The translations under genes and the position numbers were made by a program. A stretch of DNA of 64,000 bases from Microbacterium sp. Root180 (lineage in GTDB: Bacteria; Actinomycetota; Actinomycetes; Actinomycetales; Microbacteriaceae): assembly GCF_001428485.1 (NCBI RefSeq), contig NZ_LMHS01000003.1, forward strand, positions 851,626-915,625, written 5' to 3'. Shown piece after piece: positions 18,779 through 27,298 of this stretch (position 1 is the stretch's first letter; every line of letters begins with the position of its first letter). Under the pieces are notes generated by a model. That model was given only the letters and a program-made list of their open reading frames with translations, was not told the origin of the DNA and did no database searches.

Positions 18779-21700
18779 CTAGGTGCGCGCAGCGCGGCGG
18801 CGGCGCAGCACCAGAGTCGCGGCGCCGGCGATGAGCAGTGCGGCCGCGAGACTCGCCGAGCCCGCGATCGCACCCGGCGTGGACCCGGTCGCGGCGAGCG
18901 CCTCGGTCACGGTGACCTCGGTCCAGCCGAGCACATTGCCCTCGGCATCCAGCACGACGATCCGATGCGCGCCCGCCTCGATGCCCGCCGGCAGGACCAC
19001 CGTGACGGTGCCGTCGGCGGCCACGACGTGCGCGCCGAGCGAGATCGGCGTCGAGTGCAGCCACACCCACACGGTGTCGCCCGCGTAGCGCGTGCCGACG
19101 TAGACCGTGATCGTCTGACCCGCCTCCACGGCGTCCGGCGCGACGACGTCGCCGCGCGTGGCGTCGGTGAGCTGCTCGTCGGTCGCGGGGTCGGTCGCAG
19201 GGTCGGTGCCGGGGTCGGTCCCGGGATCCGTGCCGGGGTCGGTCGGACCTCCGGTCGTCGGGCACGGAAGGGTGCCCGAGCGCAGCGAGAAGCCGTCGGT
19301 GTCGCCGTCGTCTGCCCACACGACCTCCTGGAGGCCGTCCACGCAGGTCGAGGCGGGCGCGATCGCCATGCCCTCGTTGTTGAGGTTCGGCATCCCGGCG
19401 GGTCGCGCGTAGGAGCGCGCCACCTCGAAGTCGCCGTCGACGACCTTCAGGAGGTTGTACGCCCCGCCGCAGCCGTCGTCGCACAGCGCCCACAGGGCTC
19501 CGCGGTCGGCATCGTAGGCCACGTCCATCGACCACGGGAAGCCCGAGGCCTCGACCTTCACCTCGACCGGGGCCCCGCCCACGGGGAGTGAGAAGAAGTG
19601 GAGCGCCCCCGTGCCCTCGACCGCCGTCACGAACAGCCCCGGCGTGGGATAGGCGGTCGCCGAGTAGGCGACGCCGTCGATCCTCCAGCCGGCGCGCACG
19701 AGGAACGCGTCGGGGACGTAGGTGATGCCCTCGAGACCCAGGTTCGTTCCGGTCTGCACGAAGCCGTTCACATCCCACTCGTGGGTGGCGACGAGCTCCG
19801 TCGTGGCCGCCGTCACAGCGCTCACGTCGTAACGCGCGACCTTGTTGTACGACGTGCCCTTGGCGCGCAGGTTGTCGCGCTCGGAGGTGAGGTACACCGC
19901 CCCGTCGGGGCCCACCGTCACTCCCTCGGCGTCGAGCTCACCGCCGCCGTCCGCGAAGCGCACCGGGATGCCGCCGGCCCACTCCGGGAAGGCCGTGTAA
20001 AGGCCCCCGACGAGGTGCATCTTGAAGAGTCGGCCCTTGTTCATCGCGACCCACAGGACGGTCGGGTCGTTCGGATCGAATGCGGCACCCGAGACGTCGC
20101 CCTCGTCGTTGGCGTCGAGGTCGGTGAACGCATCGACCGCGTCGACGATCCGCACCGTGCCGGCACCCGGCCAGGTCTCGGTCTGGAGCGTCGGGCACGC
20201 GTTGGCGGCGCCCCACGTGGCGGTCGGGGTCTCGATGTACGTCACGGAGCCGAACACCTCGCAGCGGCTGTAGGACGCGATGCCGTCCTCGAACCAGGTG
20301 TGACCCACGACGGTGGCGCCCGACGTCGAGCGGATGGTGAGCGAGTCGACGCTCTCCAGGCCGGCGACGCTTTGGGCGACGTAGAAGCCGCCCGCGGGGA
20401 TCGTCGTGGGCACGGGCACCGTGTGCACGACGTCGCCCTCGGAGTCGACGAGCTCCCAGCCCGAGATGTCGACGGGCGACGTGCCCGTGTTGAGCAGTTC
20501 GGCCTTGCCGCCGACGTTCGAGACCTCGTTGAGGAGGACCGCCGTGTCCAGGCGACGCGACTTCGTCTCGCAGGACGCGGAGTTGTCGCGGCCGAAGCTG
20601 CTCTCGGTGACGCGCCAGAACTCGTCGGATCCGTCGGGGCACGCCGCCGAAGCGCGCGCGTCGGACTCGTACGTGTCGGACACGCCGGCATCGCCGTCGC
20701 CGTAGGCCTGCTCGTCGACGAGCTGACGCACGCCGGCATCGGCGCCGGGACCGTAGATCTTCACGCTGTCGCCCTCGCCCGAGAGGCCCTTCTTGGACGA
20801 GAACGCGACGTAGCCGCCGGCGGGGATGATCCACGAGATGGCGGGCTCCAGCGAGTCGCCGTCCCACATCTTGAGGTCGGCGAGCGTCAGGGCCGATGCT
20901 CCGGATGTCGCGCCGCTGTCGGTCTGATACCAGCCCTGGATCGTCACGTCCTGCGCACCCGTGTTGGCGAGCTCGACGGCGTCGCCGAAGCCGGGGTTGC
21001 CCGGGTCGTCGGCATTGAGGGAGGCGATCTCGTTGATCTCGATGTCGTCCCAGTTCGGATCGAGCGCCGGCGGGGGTGTCACGGCGCACACGTTGGCCGC
21101 GCCGGGAGTCGACGGCGTCGATTGGAAGACACCGCTTCCGTCGGGGCAGCGGCCCCACGTCGTCGCGTGCGTGTCGGCGGGCCACGTCGTGGTGTCGACG
21201 CGCGTCGCGCCGTCGGGCAGGTAGAGGTTGGCCTCGTCGCCCTTGCCGAACCCGGCGACCGTGTAGTCGACCGTGAGGAAGCCGCCCGCGGCGATCGAGG
21301 TGCCGGCGGGGAGGGTCTGGAGATGGGTCGGGTCGGAGAGGCGTGCGTTGTCGGACAGCATCCAGCCCGAGACGTCGACCGCAGCGGGGCCGACGTTGAC
21401 GAGCTCGACCCAGTCCTGCGGGTCGGAGCTGACCTCGTTGATCCGGACGGCGTCGGCTCCGACGGCCACGCACTCGTTGACGGCGCCCTTCGTGGGCGTC
21501 ATCGAGACGAGGTCGGCCGCCCCGGGCGTGCACAGCCCCATCGACGTGGCGTGCACGCCGGCGGGCCAGGTGACGGTGTCGACGAGCACCGCGGTTCCGG
21601 CGTCGAACGCCGCCTTGTCGCCCTGGTAGATCGCCACGCTGTCGCCCTTGCCCAGGCCGACCGTCGAGTCGACCGCGAGCACGCCGTCGGCCGGCACGGT

Positions 21701-21964
21701 GCCGGACAGCGCAACCCAGTGCTCGGGGTCGTCCGTGGCGCTGTCGACGTACCAGAGCCCGTTCAGGTCGAGGTCCTCGGCGGTCGGGTTGGCCAGTTCG
21801 AACCAGTCGTCGGGGTTCGAGTTGACCTCGTTGATCACCAGCGCGTCGACGGTGGCGGCCGATGCCGGCGCGGCGGCGACGGCGGGGACGAGGACCACGG
21901 ACAGAGCCGCGAGTGCGGCGAGGAGCGAGCGGGAGCGCGCGTGGGAGGGCATGCGAGAACGCAT
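18779..21964 (-). CDS. secreted, cell-wall-anchored lamin-tail-domain and beta-propeller-like protein
   Basis: 1061 residues from ATG 21964 (GAAGGTG upstream). A signal peptide (1-36, ending ASA) is followed by four lamin-tail domains at about 37-165, 170-295, 307-466 and 475-592, each with an INEV/LNEV strand and DWFELAN/DWVELVN-type turns. An esterase-like-phytase/propeller-type domain spans 600-890 (DLDANDEGDVSGAAFDPNDPTVLWVA). Then come a TDPG/TDPA repeat linker (~915-945), an Ig-like stretch and a sorting signal LAATG, a hydrophobic helix and RRRR. LAXTG is the class E sortase signal. A role at the cell surface is clear; the substrate is unknown (extracellular DNA or phosphoester work is speculation). 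Confidence 0.85.
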   Translation of the reverse strand: MRSRMPSHARSRSLLAALAALSVVLVPAVAAAPASAATVDALVINEVNSNPDDWFELANPTAEDLDLNGLWYVDSATDDPEHWVALSGTVPADGVLAVDSTVGLGKGDSVAIYQGDKAAFDAGTAVLVDTVTWPAGVHATSMGLCTPGAADLVSMTPTKGAVNECVAVGADAVRINEVSSDPQDWVELVNVGPAAVDVSGWMLSDNARLSDPTHLQTLPAGTSIAAGGFLTVDYTVAGFGKGDEANLYLPDGATRVDTTTWPADTHATTWGRCPDGSGVFQSTPSTPGAANVCAVTPPPALDPNWDDIEINEIASLNADDPGNPGFGDAVELANTGAQDVTIQGWYQTDSGATSGASALTLADLKMWDGDSLEPAISWIIPAGGYVAFSSKKGLSGEGDSVKIYGPGADAGVRQLVDEQAYGDGDAGVSDTYESDARASAACPDGSDEFWRVTESSFGRDNSASCETKSRRLDTAVLLNEVSNVGGKAELLNTGTSPVDISGWELVDSEGDVVHTVPVPTTIPAGGFYVAQSVAGLESVDSLTIRSTSGATVVGHTWFEDGIASYSRCEVFGSVTYIETPTATWGAANACPTLQTETWPGAGTVRIVDAVDAFTDLDANDEGDVSGAAFDPNDPTVLWVAMNKGRLFKMHLVGGLYTAFPEWAGGIPVRFADGGGELDAEGVTVGPDGAVYLTSERDNLRAKGTSYNKVARYDVSAVTAATTELVATHEWDVNGFVQTGTNLGLEGITYVPDAFLVRAGWRIDGVAYSATAYPTPGLFVTAVEGTGALHFFSLPVGGAPVEVKVEASGFPWSMDVAYDADRGALWALCDDGCGGAYNLLKVVDGDFEVARSYARPAGMPNLNNEGMAIAPASTCVDGLQEVVWADDGDTDGFSLRSGTLPCPTTGGPTDPGTDPGTDPGTDPATDPATDEQLTDATRGDVVAPDAVEAGQTITVYVGTRYAGDTVWVWLHSTPISLGAHVVAADGTVTVVLPAGIEAGAHRIVVLDAEGNVLGWTEVTVTEALAATGSTPGAIAGSASLAAALLIAGAATLVLRRRRAART

Positions 21965-22095
21965 CGGGTGTGCACCTTCAGGACGAGGGTCGGGGTTGCG
22001 ACCCAGCGTCGTGACCGCCGGCGACGAACGGGTGAACGACGGATGTCGCCGCACTGTCCGCCCTCCGACCAGCCGGTGCCGTCAGCTGCGGACCG

Positions 22096-22135
22096 ACGGA
22101 TGCCCCGGCACAACCCAGTGCGCCGGGGCATCCGC
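22096..22135 (-). terminator. terminator hairpin of the GH3 operon
   Basis: CGGATGCCCCGG (22097-22108) pairs perfectly with CCGGGGCATCCG (22123-22134), and CAC/GTG extends the stem into the loop. It lies directly after the GH3 stop (22141) and begins with the same 16 bases as the 18706 terminator. Confidence 0.78.
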
Positions 22136-22140
22136 CCGCT

Positions 22141-24435
22141 TCAGTCCTGCTGCGGGGCGTTGGCCATCGCGATGAGGCCGTCGATCATCTCGGGGTTGAT
22201 CGCGCCGTTCGAGTCGCCGAGCGCGAACATGCCCGCCCGCCCGATGGGGAACGACTCCATCATCTTCGAGGCGTCCACGCCCTCGGGCATGATGTCGGCC
22301 ACACCGTCCATCGCGCCCATCATCTGCGCGATCGCCGCCTGCACCATCGGCCCCACGACGGGGTGCGCCATGACCTCGCCGATCGACGACGTGCGCGACA
22401 GGGGCAGCACGACGGGGTCGCCCTCGACCTGCACCGAAACGGACGAGCGGATGTCGCGGCTCGACGCCGCCACGTCGACGACGTACTCGCCGCCCTCGAC
22501 CACCCACGCATCGAGCCGGATGTCCCAGTAGGCGAGATCCTTGCGGCGCACCGTGAGAGTGACGACCTCCGTCTCGCCCGGCTCGAGCGCCACGGATGCG
22601 AACGCCTTGAGCTCGCGCACCGGGCGCTGCACCGCACCGCCGGGGAGCGACGTGTACACCTGCACGACCTCGCGACCCGCGCGGTCGCCGGTGTTGGTCA
22701 CCGCGACGGTCACCTCGACGTCGCCGTCCGCGTTCACGGCGGCCGCTGCATCCCCGTAGCCGAACGTCGTGTAGGAGAGGCCGTGACCGAACGGGAACGC
22801 GACATCCATGCCACGTGCGTCGTACCAGCGGTAGCCGACGAAGAGCCCCTCGCCGTAGCGCACGTGCGAGAACTCGCCCGGGAAGTCGAGGAACGCCGGG
22901 GTGTCCTCGAGGCGGTGCGGGATCGTTTCGGTGAGCTTCGCCGACGGGTTGACGACACCGTAGAGCACGTCGGCGATCGCGCCGCCGCCCGCCTGACCGA
23001 GCAGCCAGCCCTCGAGGATCGCGGGAACGCGGTCGGCGAACGGCAGCGTCACGACACCCCCGTTGGAGAGCACGACGACGGTGTTCGGGTTGACCTCGAG
23101 CACGGCATCGAGCAGCTCGAGCTGCACGGCCGGCAGGTCGAGGTGCTCGCGGTCGTAGCCCTCCGACTCGGCCGCGGCCGGGAGCCCGAGGAAGACGACG
23201 GCGACCTCGTTCTTCGCGGCGAGCTCGACGGCGTCGGCACGCAGCTGCGCGGCGTCGCCCGAGCCGTTGAGCGTGAACCCCTGCGCCTGGAAGACGTAGT
23301 CCTCAGTGGCCTGCGCGACGATCTCGAGAGCGACCTCGTCGACACGGGTCGGGTTGATCATCGACGATCCCGCCCCCTGGAAGCGCGGCTTGTCGACGAA
23401 CCCGCCGATGAGAGCGACCGACACGTACGGCTTCAGGGGCAGCAGCCCGCCCTCGTTCTTGAGCAGCACGATCGACCGGCCGGCCGCCTCGCGTGCGAGC
23501 GCGTGGTGCGCGTCGACATCGAGCGGGCCCGCGACGGCGCCCGCACCGTCGGTCGACTTGCGCACGAGATCGAGCACGCGGCCGGCGGCGGTGTCGAGAA
23601 CACCCTCGTCGAGGGAGCCGTCCTGCACCGCGGCGACGATCTGCGCGTCGGTCGTGCCGTTCGACGACGGCATCTCGAGGTCCATGCCGGCGGCGAGGCC
23701 GGGCACGCGCTCGTTGACGGCGCCCCAATCCGAGATCACGAGCCCCTCGAAGCCCCACTCGTCGCGCAGCACCTGCGTGAGCAGCCAGGGGTCCTCCGAT
23801 GCGTACACGCCGTTGATGCGGTTGTAGGAGCACATCACCGTCCAGGGCTGGGCGTCTTCGACCACGCGCTCGAATCCGCGCAGGTAGATTTCGCGCAGCG
23901 GCCGCGGGTCGATGTCGGAGCTCGACCGCATGCGGTCGTCCTCCTGGTTGTTGGCGGCGAAGTGCTTGAGAGAGGAGCCGACACCCTGCGACTGGATCCC
24001 CCGCACGATCGCGGCGCCGAGCACGCCCGACACGATCGGATCCTCCGACAGGTACTCGAAGTTGCGGCCGCACAGCGGCGAGCGCTTGATGTTGATGCCG
24101 GGGCCGAGCAGCACCGCGACGTTCTCGATCGAGGTCTCGACACCCAGCGCCTCGCCCACGCGGTGCACGAGGTCGACGTCCCACGACGATCCGAGGCCGA
24201 CGGCCGGCGGGAAGCATGTCGCCGGCACGCTGTCGCCGATGCCGAGGTGATCTCCGCCCTCGCGCTGCTTGCGCAGGCCGTGCGGGCCGTCGGTGACCAT
24301 GATGCTCGGGATGCCGAGACGCTCGACGGGTTTGGTGTACCAGAAGCTCGCACCGCTCGTGAGCGAGGCCTTCTCCTCGAGGGTGAAGTCGGCGACGGAT
24401 GCCGGGGGTGCGGCTGCGGTCGTGGTGTCGGTCAT
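22141..24435 (-). CDS. beta-glucosidase, GH3 family
   Basis: 764 residues without signal peptide. The N-terminal barrel has TDGPHGLRKQ, KHFAANNQE and the nucleophile Asp in VISDWGAVNERVPGLAAGMDLEMP at ~240. A GH3 C-terminal alpha/beta sandwich follows, then a fibronectin-III-like domain (VTNTGDRAGREVVQVYTSLPGG). About 70 extra residues follow the FnIII domain. AGGATGG before ATG 24435 supports this start over one three codons upstream. As last gene after the MFS importer and PAP2 it should hydrolyse imported beta-glucosides in the cytoplasm; the glucoside is unknown. Confidence 0.94.
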   Translation of the reverse strand: MTDTTTAAAPPASVADFTLEEKASLTSGASFWYTKPVERLGIPSIMVTDGPHGLRKQREGGDHLGIGDSVPATCFPPAVGLGSSWDVDLVHRVGEALGVETSIENVAVLLGPGINIKRSPLCGRNFEYLSEDPIVSGVLGAAIVRGIQSQGVGSSLKHFAANNQEDDRMRSSSDIDPRPLREIYLRGFERVVEDAQPWTVMCSYNRINGVYASEDPWLLTQVLRDEWGFEGLVISDWGAVNERVPGLAAGMDLEMPSSNGTTDAQIVAAVQDGSLDEGVLDTAAGRVLDLVRKSTDGAGAVAGPLDVDAHHALAREAAGRSIVLLKNEGGLLPLKPYVSVALIGGFVDKPRFQGAGSSMINPTRVDEVALEIVAQATEDYVFQAQGFTLNGSGDAAQLRADAVELAAKNEVAVVFLGLPAAAESEGYDREHLDLPAVQLELLDAVLEVNPNTVVVLSNGGVVTLPFADRVPAILEGWLLGQAGGGAIADVLYGVVNPSAKLTETIPHRLEDTPAFLDFPGEFSHVRYGEGLFVGYRWYDARGMDVAFPFGHGLSYTTFGYGDAAAAVNADGDVEVTVAVTNTGDRAGREVVQVYTSLPGGAVQRPVRELKAFASVALEPGETEVVTLTVRRKDLAYWDIRLDAWVVEGGEYVVDVAASSRDIRSSVSVQVEGDPVVLPLSRTSSIGEVMAHPVVGPMVQAAIAQMMGAMDGVADIMPEGVDASKMMESFPIGRAGMFALGDSNGAINPEMIDGLIAMANAPQQD

Positions 24436-24469
24436 GGTGACCATCCTTTCGTGGATGAGGGGTCGGGTG

Positions 24470-25240
24470 TCAGGCGGCGACGGAAGTTCGCCGGCGGAGG
24501 TGCAGGAACCACACCGGCCGGCCGTAGTCGCGCTGCAGCCAGGGCCAGAAGGCCCACCACATGAGCAGCACGCCTGCGACGCCGGCGACGATGCCGAAGA
24601 ACGTGTCGGAGAGCCAATGCGCGTTGATGAGCGTGCGCTGCCACATCATGCCCACCCCGATGAGTGCGCCGATGATCCACCACGTCAGGCGCAGCGCCGG
24701 GCGCTCCGCGGGGATGAGCGCCGCGATGATGACGACGAGCGCACCCGCGGCCACCGCGTGGCCCGACGGGAACGACCCGTGGTCGACCGTGAACAGCGGC
24801 CCGAACAGCGAGAGCAGCTCGTCGGCGGCGGGCCGGGGCCGGTCGACGAGGTTCTTCATGCCCTGCGAGTACAGGCCGAGCGAGACCAGGCAGGACGCGA
24901 AGACGAACAGCGCCGACCGCCACCGCCCGACGACCGCGAGGCCGACCGGAAGCAGGATCACCATGAACAGCGCGCCCGGCGCCTCGCCGAGGTACTGGAA
25001 GAACATCGGCAGGAACCACGTGTGGCTGCCGCCGTCCGGCGCCGCGCCGACCAGGCGCCGCCACCAGTCGTCGATCGGCTGCGTGAACGGCCCCTCCGCG
25101 TGGAGCGAGACGAACAGCCCCATGAGGCCGAACGCCCCGAGCAGCACGAGCGCCCACACCAGGAGCGCGAGCGGGCGCCCGGTGCGGGGAGCGGATGCCG
25201 CAGCATCCGTCGTCCGAACCGTGTCGGTGCGTGCCGCCAT
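24470..25240 (-). CDS. PAP2-family membrane phosphatase
   Basis: 256 residues with about six membrane segments. The three PAP2 motifs are visible: KNLVDRPRP, PSGH in GSFPSGHAVAAG, and the third motif around RTLINAHWLSD. Family members dephosphorylate lipid or isoprenoid phosphates at the outer membrane face. The start overlaps the MFS stop by one base (TGATG) and GH3 follows after 34 bp, so it is co-transcribed with the sugar genes; the functional link is unclear. Confidence 0.9.
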   Translation of the reverse strand: MAARTDTVRTTDAAASAPRTGRPLALLVWALVLLGAFGLMGLFVSLHAEGPFTQPIDDWWRRLVGAAPDGGSHTWFLPMFFQYLGEAPGALFMVILLPVGLAVVGRWRSALFVFASCLVSLGLYSQGMKNLVDRPRPAADELLSLFGPLFTVDHGSFPSGHAVAAGALVVIIAALIPAERPALRLTWWIIGALIGVGMMWQRTLINAHWLSDTFFGIVAGVAGVLLMWWAFWPWLQRDYGRPVWFLHLRRRTSVAA

Positions 25241-26559
25241 CAGCGGCTCGCCTTGATCGGCCAGACCGCGAAGGCGCCGAGGATGCTCAGCACGATGCCG
25301 ACCGGGAAGAGCCCGACGAAGCCGACGCTCAGGACGATTCCGCCGGCGACGGCCGGGGCCAGCGTCTGCGGAAGGGTCGCGGCGATGTTCACAACGCCGA
25401 GGTCCTTCGCGAACGACTTGGCCGACGGCAGCACCTGGCTCATCAGCGCGGTGTCGACGGCCTGGAACATGCCGAAGCCGAAGCCCGAGATGAAGGTCAT
25501 GAGCATCCACGCCTCGATGGTCGGGGAGACCATCGGGATCACCATCGCGAGACCGACGAACACCGACGAGCCGAAGATGAAGGGCTTGCGGCGACCGACC
25601 TTGTCGGAGAGCGGCCCGGAGATGACCGTCGAGATCAGGATGCCGACGAGGCTGAGCAGCCCGAGCAGCGGGATGACCGTGCCGGGGTCCTCGACGCCGA
25701 GGTAGTCGGTGAGGATGAAGAACTGGTATCCGGTGACGGCGAAGTAGCCGGTGTAGAGGAGGAGCCGGCCCGTGAACGCCCAGAAGAAGTCGGGGTGCTC
25801 GATCGGGTTGACCCAGAACGTGCGCAGGAAGTCGGCGAGCTTGAACGGCTCCGGCACGATCTCCTTGCTCGAGTAGTCGGGGTTGAAGACGAGGAAGAGC
25901 GTGAGCGTCACGAGCGAGATCACCGCGAAGATCACGTAGCCGGCGGCGATGCTGTGGAGGAACAGCGAGCCGACGATCGAGCCGCCGAGCGCGCCGACCA
26001 TGAGGCCGATCCCGGACAGCGCGGCGAAGGTTCCGCGGCGCGCGAGCGGCACGCGGTCGGGCATGATCGCGCTCAGCGGGCCCTGCGCGAAGTTGTAGGC
26101 GATCTGCACGAGAGTCCAGGCGATCACGATGCCCAGGAGCGAGTTCGCGAACGCGAGGCCGGTGAGCGCGAGTCCGCCCGCGAGGGAGCCGAGGACGATC
26201 CAGGGCGCCCGGCGGCCGAAGCGCGAGCGCGTGCGGTCGGAGAGCTGGCCGGCGATCGGCTGAGCCAGGATCGACGCGAACGAGCCGATCGTCGTGACGA
26301 TCAGGAGGTTGACCACCTTGTTCGCCGGATCGAGCTCGGTGATCTGGGCGGGGAGGAGGATGCCCGGCACCGCGCCCCAGATGAGGAAGATGCCGAGGTT
26401 CGCGGGGATGATCCACCACAGCAGGCGGCGGAGGCCGCGGATCGGGACGGGCGGATCGTCGTTGCCGGCGGCGGTCGCGACGAAGGTGTTCTCGGTCATC
26501 GGGGCGCGCGTGAGCCCCTCGGGGTCGGGGGCGAGAGCGGAGTCAGACGGCGTTGTCAT
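25240..26559 (-). CDS. MFS transporter, GPH/SLC45-like sugar or glycoside importer
   Basis: 439 residues with twelve membrane segments. The loop 2-3 signature GQLSDRTRSRFGRRAPWIV is typical of GPH/SLC45-like sugar cation symporters, repeated as GPLSDKVGRRKPFI between helices 8 and 9. A cytoplasmic N-tail of ~50 residues precedes helix 1. ATG 26559 has AGGA 7 nt upstream; longer frames pass through the operator. It is the first gene of the MFS-PAP2-GH3 operon, divergent from tetR. Its substrate is probably a beta-glucoside (inference from GH3). Confidence 0.9.
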   Translation of the reverse strand: MTTPSDSALAPDPEGLTRAPMTENTFVATAAGNDDPPVPIRGLRRLLWWIIPANLGIFLIWGAVPGILLPAQITELDPANKVVNLLIVTTIGSFASILAQPIAGQLSDRTRSRFGRRAPWIVLGSLAGGLALTGLAFANSLLGIVIAWTLVQIAYNFAQGPLSAIMPDRVPLARRGTFAALSGIGLMVGALGGSIVGSLFLHSIAAGYVIFAVISLVTLTLFLVFNPDYSSKEIVPEPFKLADFLRTFWVNPIEHPDFFWAFTGRLLLYTGYFAVTGYQFFILTDYLGVEDPGTVIPLLGLLSLVGILISTVISGPLSDKVGRRKPFIFGSSVFVGLAMVIPMVSPTIEAWMLMTFISGFGFGMFQAVDTALMSQVLPSAKSFAKDLGVVNIAATLPQTLAPAVAGGIVLSVGFVGLFPVGIVLSILGAFAVWPIKASR

Positions 26560-26603
26560 AGTGCGTCCTGTTCGGAGGGAGGGCGCTCTGCGTCGAGCGC
26601 AGC

Positions 26604-26626
26604 AAAACCATATGACATTTGGTTTT
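26604..26626. promoter_or_regulatory. TetR-type operator between the MFS operon and tetR
   Basis: Inverted repeat AAAACCATATG/CATTTGGTTTT (23 bp, one mismatch pair). A second weaker copy, AAATCAAGCATCATTCGGTTT, lies at 26630-26650 next to the tetR -10 (TACTGT). The region is AT-rich against its surroundings. Confidence 0.7.
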
Positions 26627-26659
26627 GAGAAATCAAGCATCATTCGGTTTACTGTCCCC

Positions 26660-27298
26660 ATGGTGGAAAGCCAGAAAGAACGCAGGGGTTCTTACGCGAA
26701 GGGCGTGGCCAAGCGCGAGGAGATCCTCGAACGCGCGCTCGACGTCATCGCGCGAGAGGGGTATCGGGGCGCTTCGGTGAAGGAGCTCGCGGATGCCGTG
26801 GGACTCAGCCAGGCAGGGCTTCTCCACTACTTCGACAGCAAGGAGGAGCTCTTCACGGCGATCCTCCGCAAGCGCGACGAGGTCGACTCGGCCGGGTTCG
26901 GACTCTACGAAGCAGACGGCACGGTCACGATCAGCGATCCGCGCGAGGGCTTCCTCGGAGTCATCCGGCACAACGCCGATGTGCCGGGTCTCGTGCAGCT
27001 GTACGCCCGCCTCTCGGTCGATGCCGTCGACCCCGACCACGCGGCGCACGAGTTCTTCGTGAGCCGCGGCCAGGTCCTGCGCGACGTGTTCTCGAACGCG
27101 ATCGCCGCCAGGCAGGCATCCGGTGAGGTCACCGACCGCATCGACCCGACGACGCTCGCCCGGATCTTCCAGGCCGTCGCGGACGGCCTCCAGGTGCAGT
27201 GGATGCTCGAGCCCGACGTCGACATGGCAGGCACGGTCGACGCCCTCTTCGAAGCCCTCGATCCTCGCCCACACGAGACCTCTGGTCGCGATGACTGA
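26660..27298 (+). CDS. TetR family transcriptional regulator
   Basis: 212 residues. The N-terminal HTH reads ILERALDVIAREGYRGASVKELADAVGLSQAGLLHYFDSKEELFTAIL; the C-terminal ligand domain is of the common TetR C type. ATG 26660 follows TACTGT by 4 nt. It is divergent from the MFS-PAP2-GH3 operon with an AAAACCA...TGGTTTT operator between, and overlaps the next gene by 8 bp, so it probably controls both units. The inducer may be the transported glucoside or its aglycone. Confidence 0.9.
   Translation: MVESQKERRGSYAKGVAKREEILERALDVIAREGYRGASVKELADAVGLSQAGLLHYFDSKEELFTAILRKRDEVDSAGFGLYEADGTVTISDPREGFLGVIRHNADVPGLVQLYARLSVDAVDPDHAAHEFFVSRGQVLRDVFSNAIAARQASGEVTDRIDPTTLARIFQAVADGLQVQWMLEPDVDMAGTVDALFEALDPRPHETSGRDD

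Noticed and set aside
19180..19245. Short tandem repeats as a possible CRISPR or VNTR array
   Set aside because: They encode the TDPG/TDPA linker of the wall protein; unit length is 12 bp with no spacers.
18779..24564. Very long open frames on the plus strand opposite the lamin-tail and GH3 genes (about 19598-22531 and 22363-24564)
   Set aside because: They mirror real genes; high GC removes stop codons from antisense frames, and the translations are rich in Arg/Gly/Ala with no domains.
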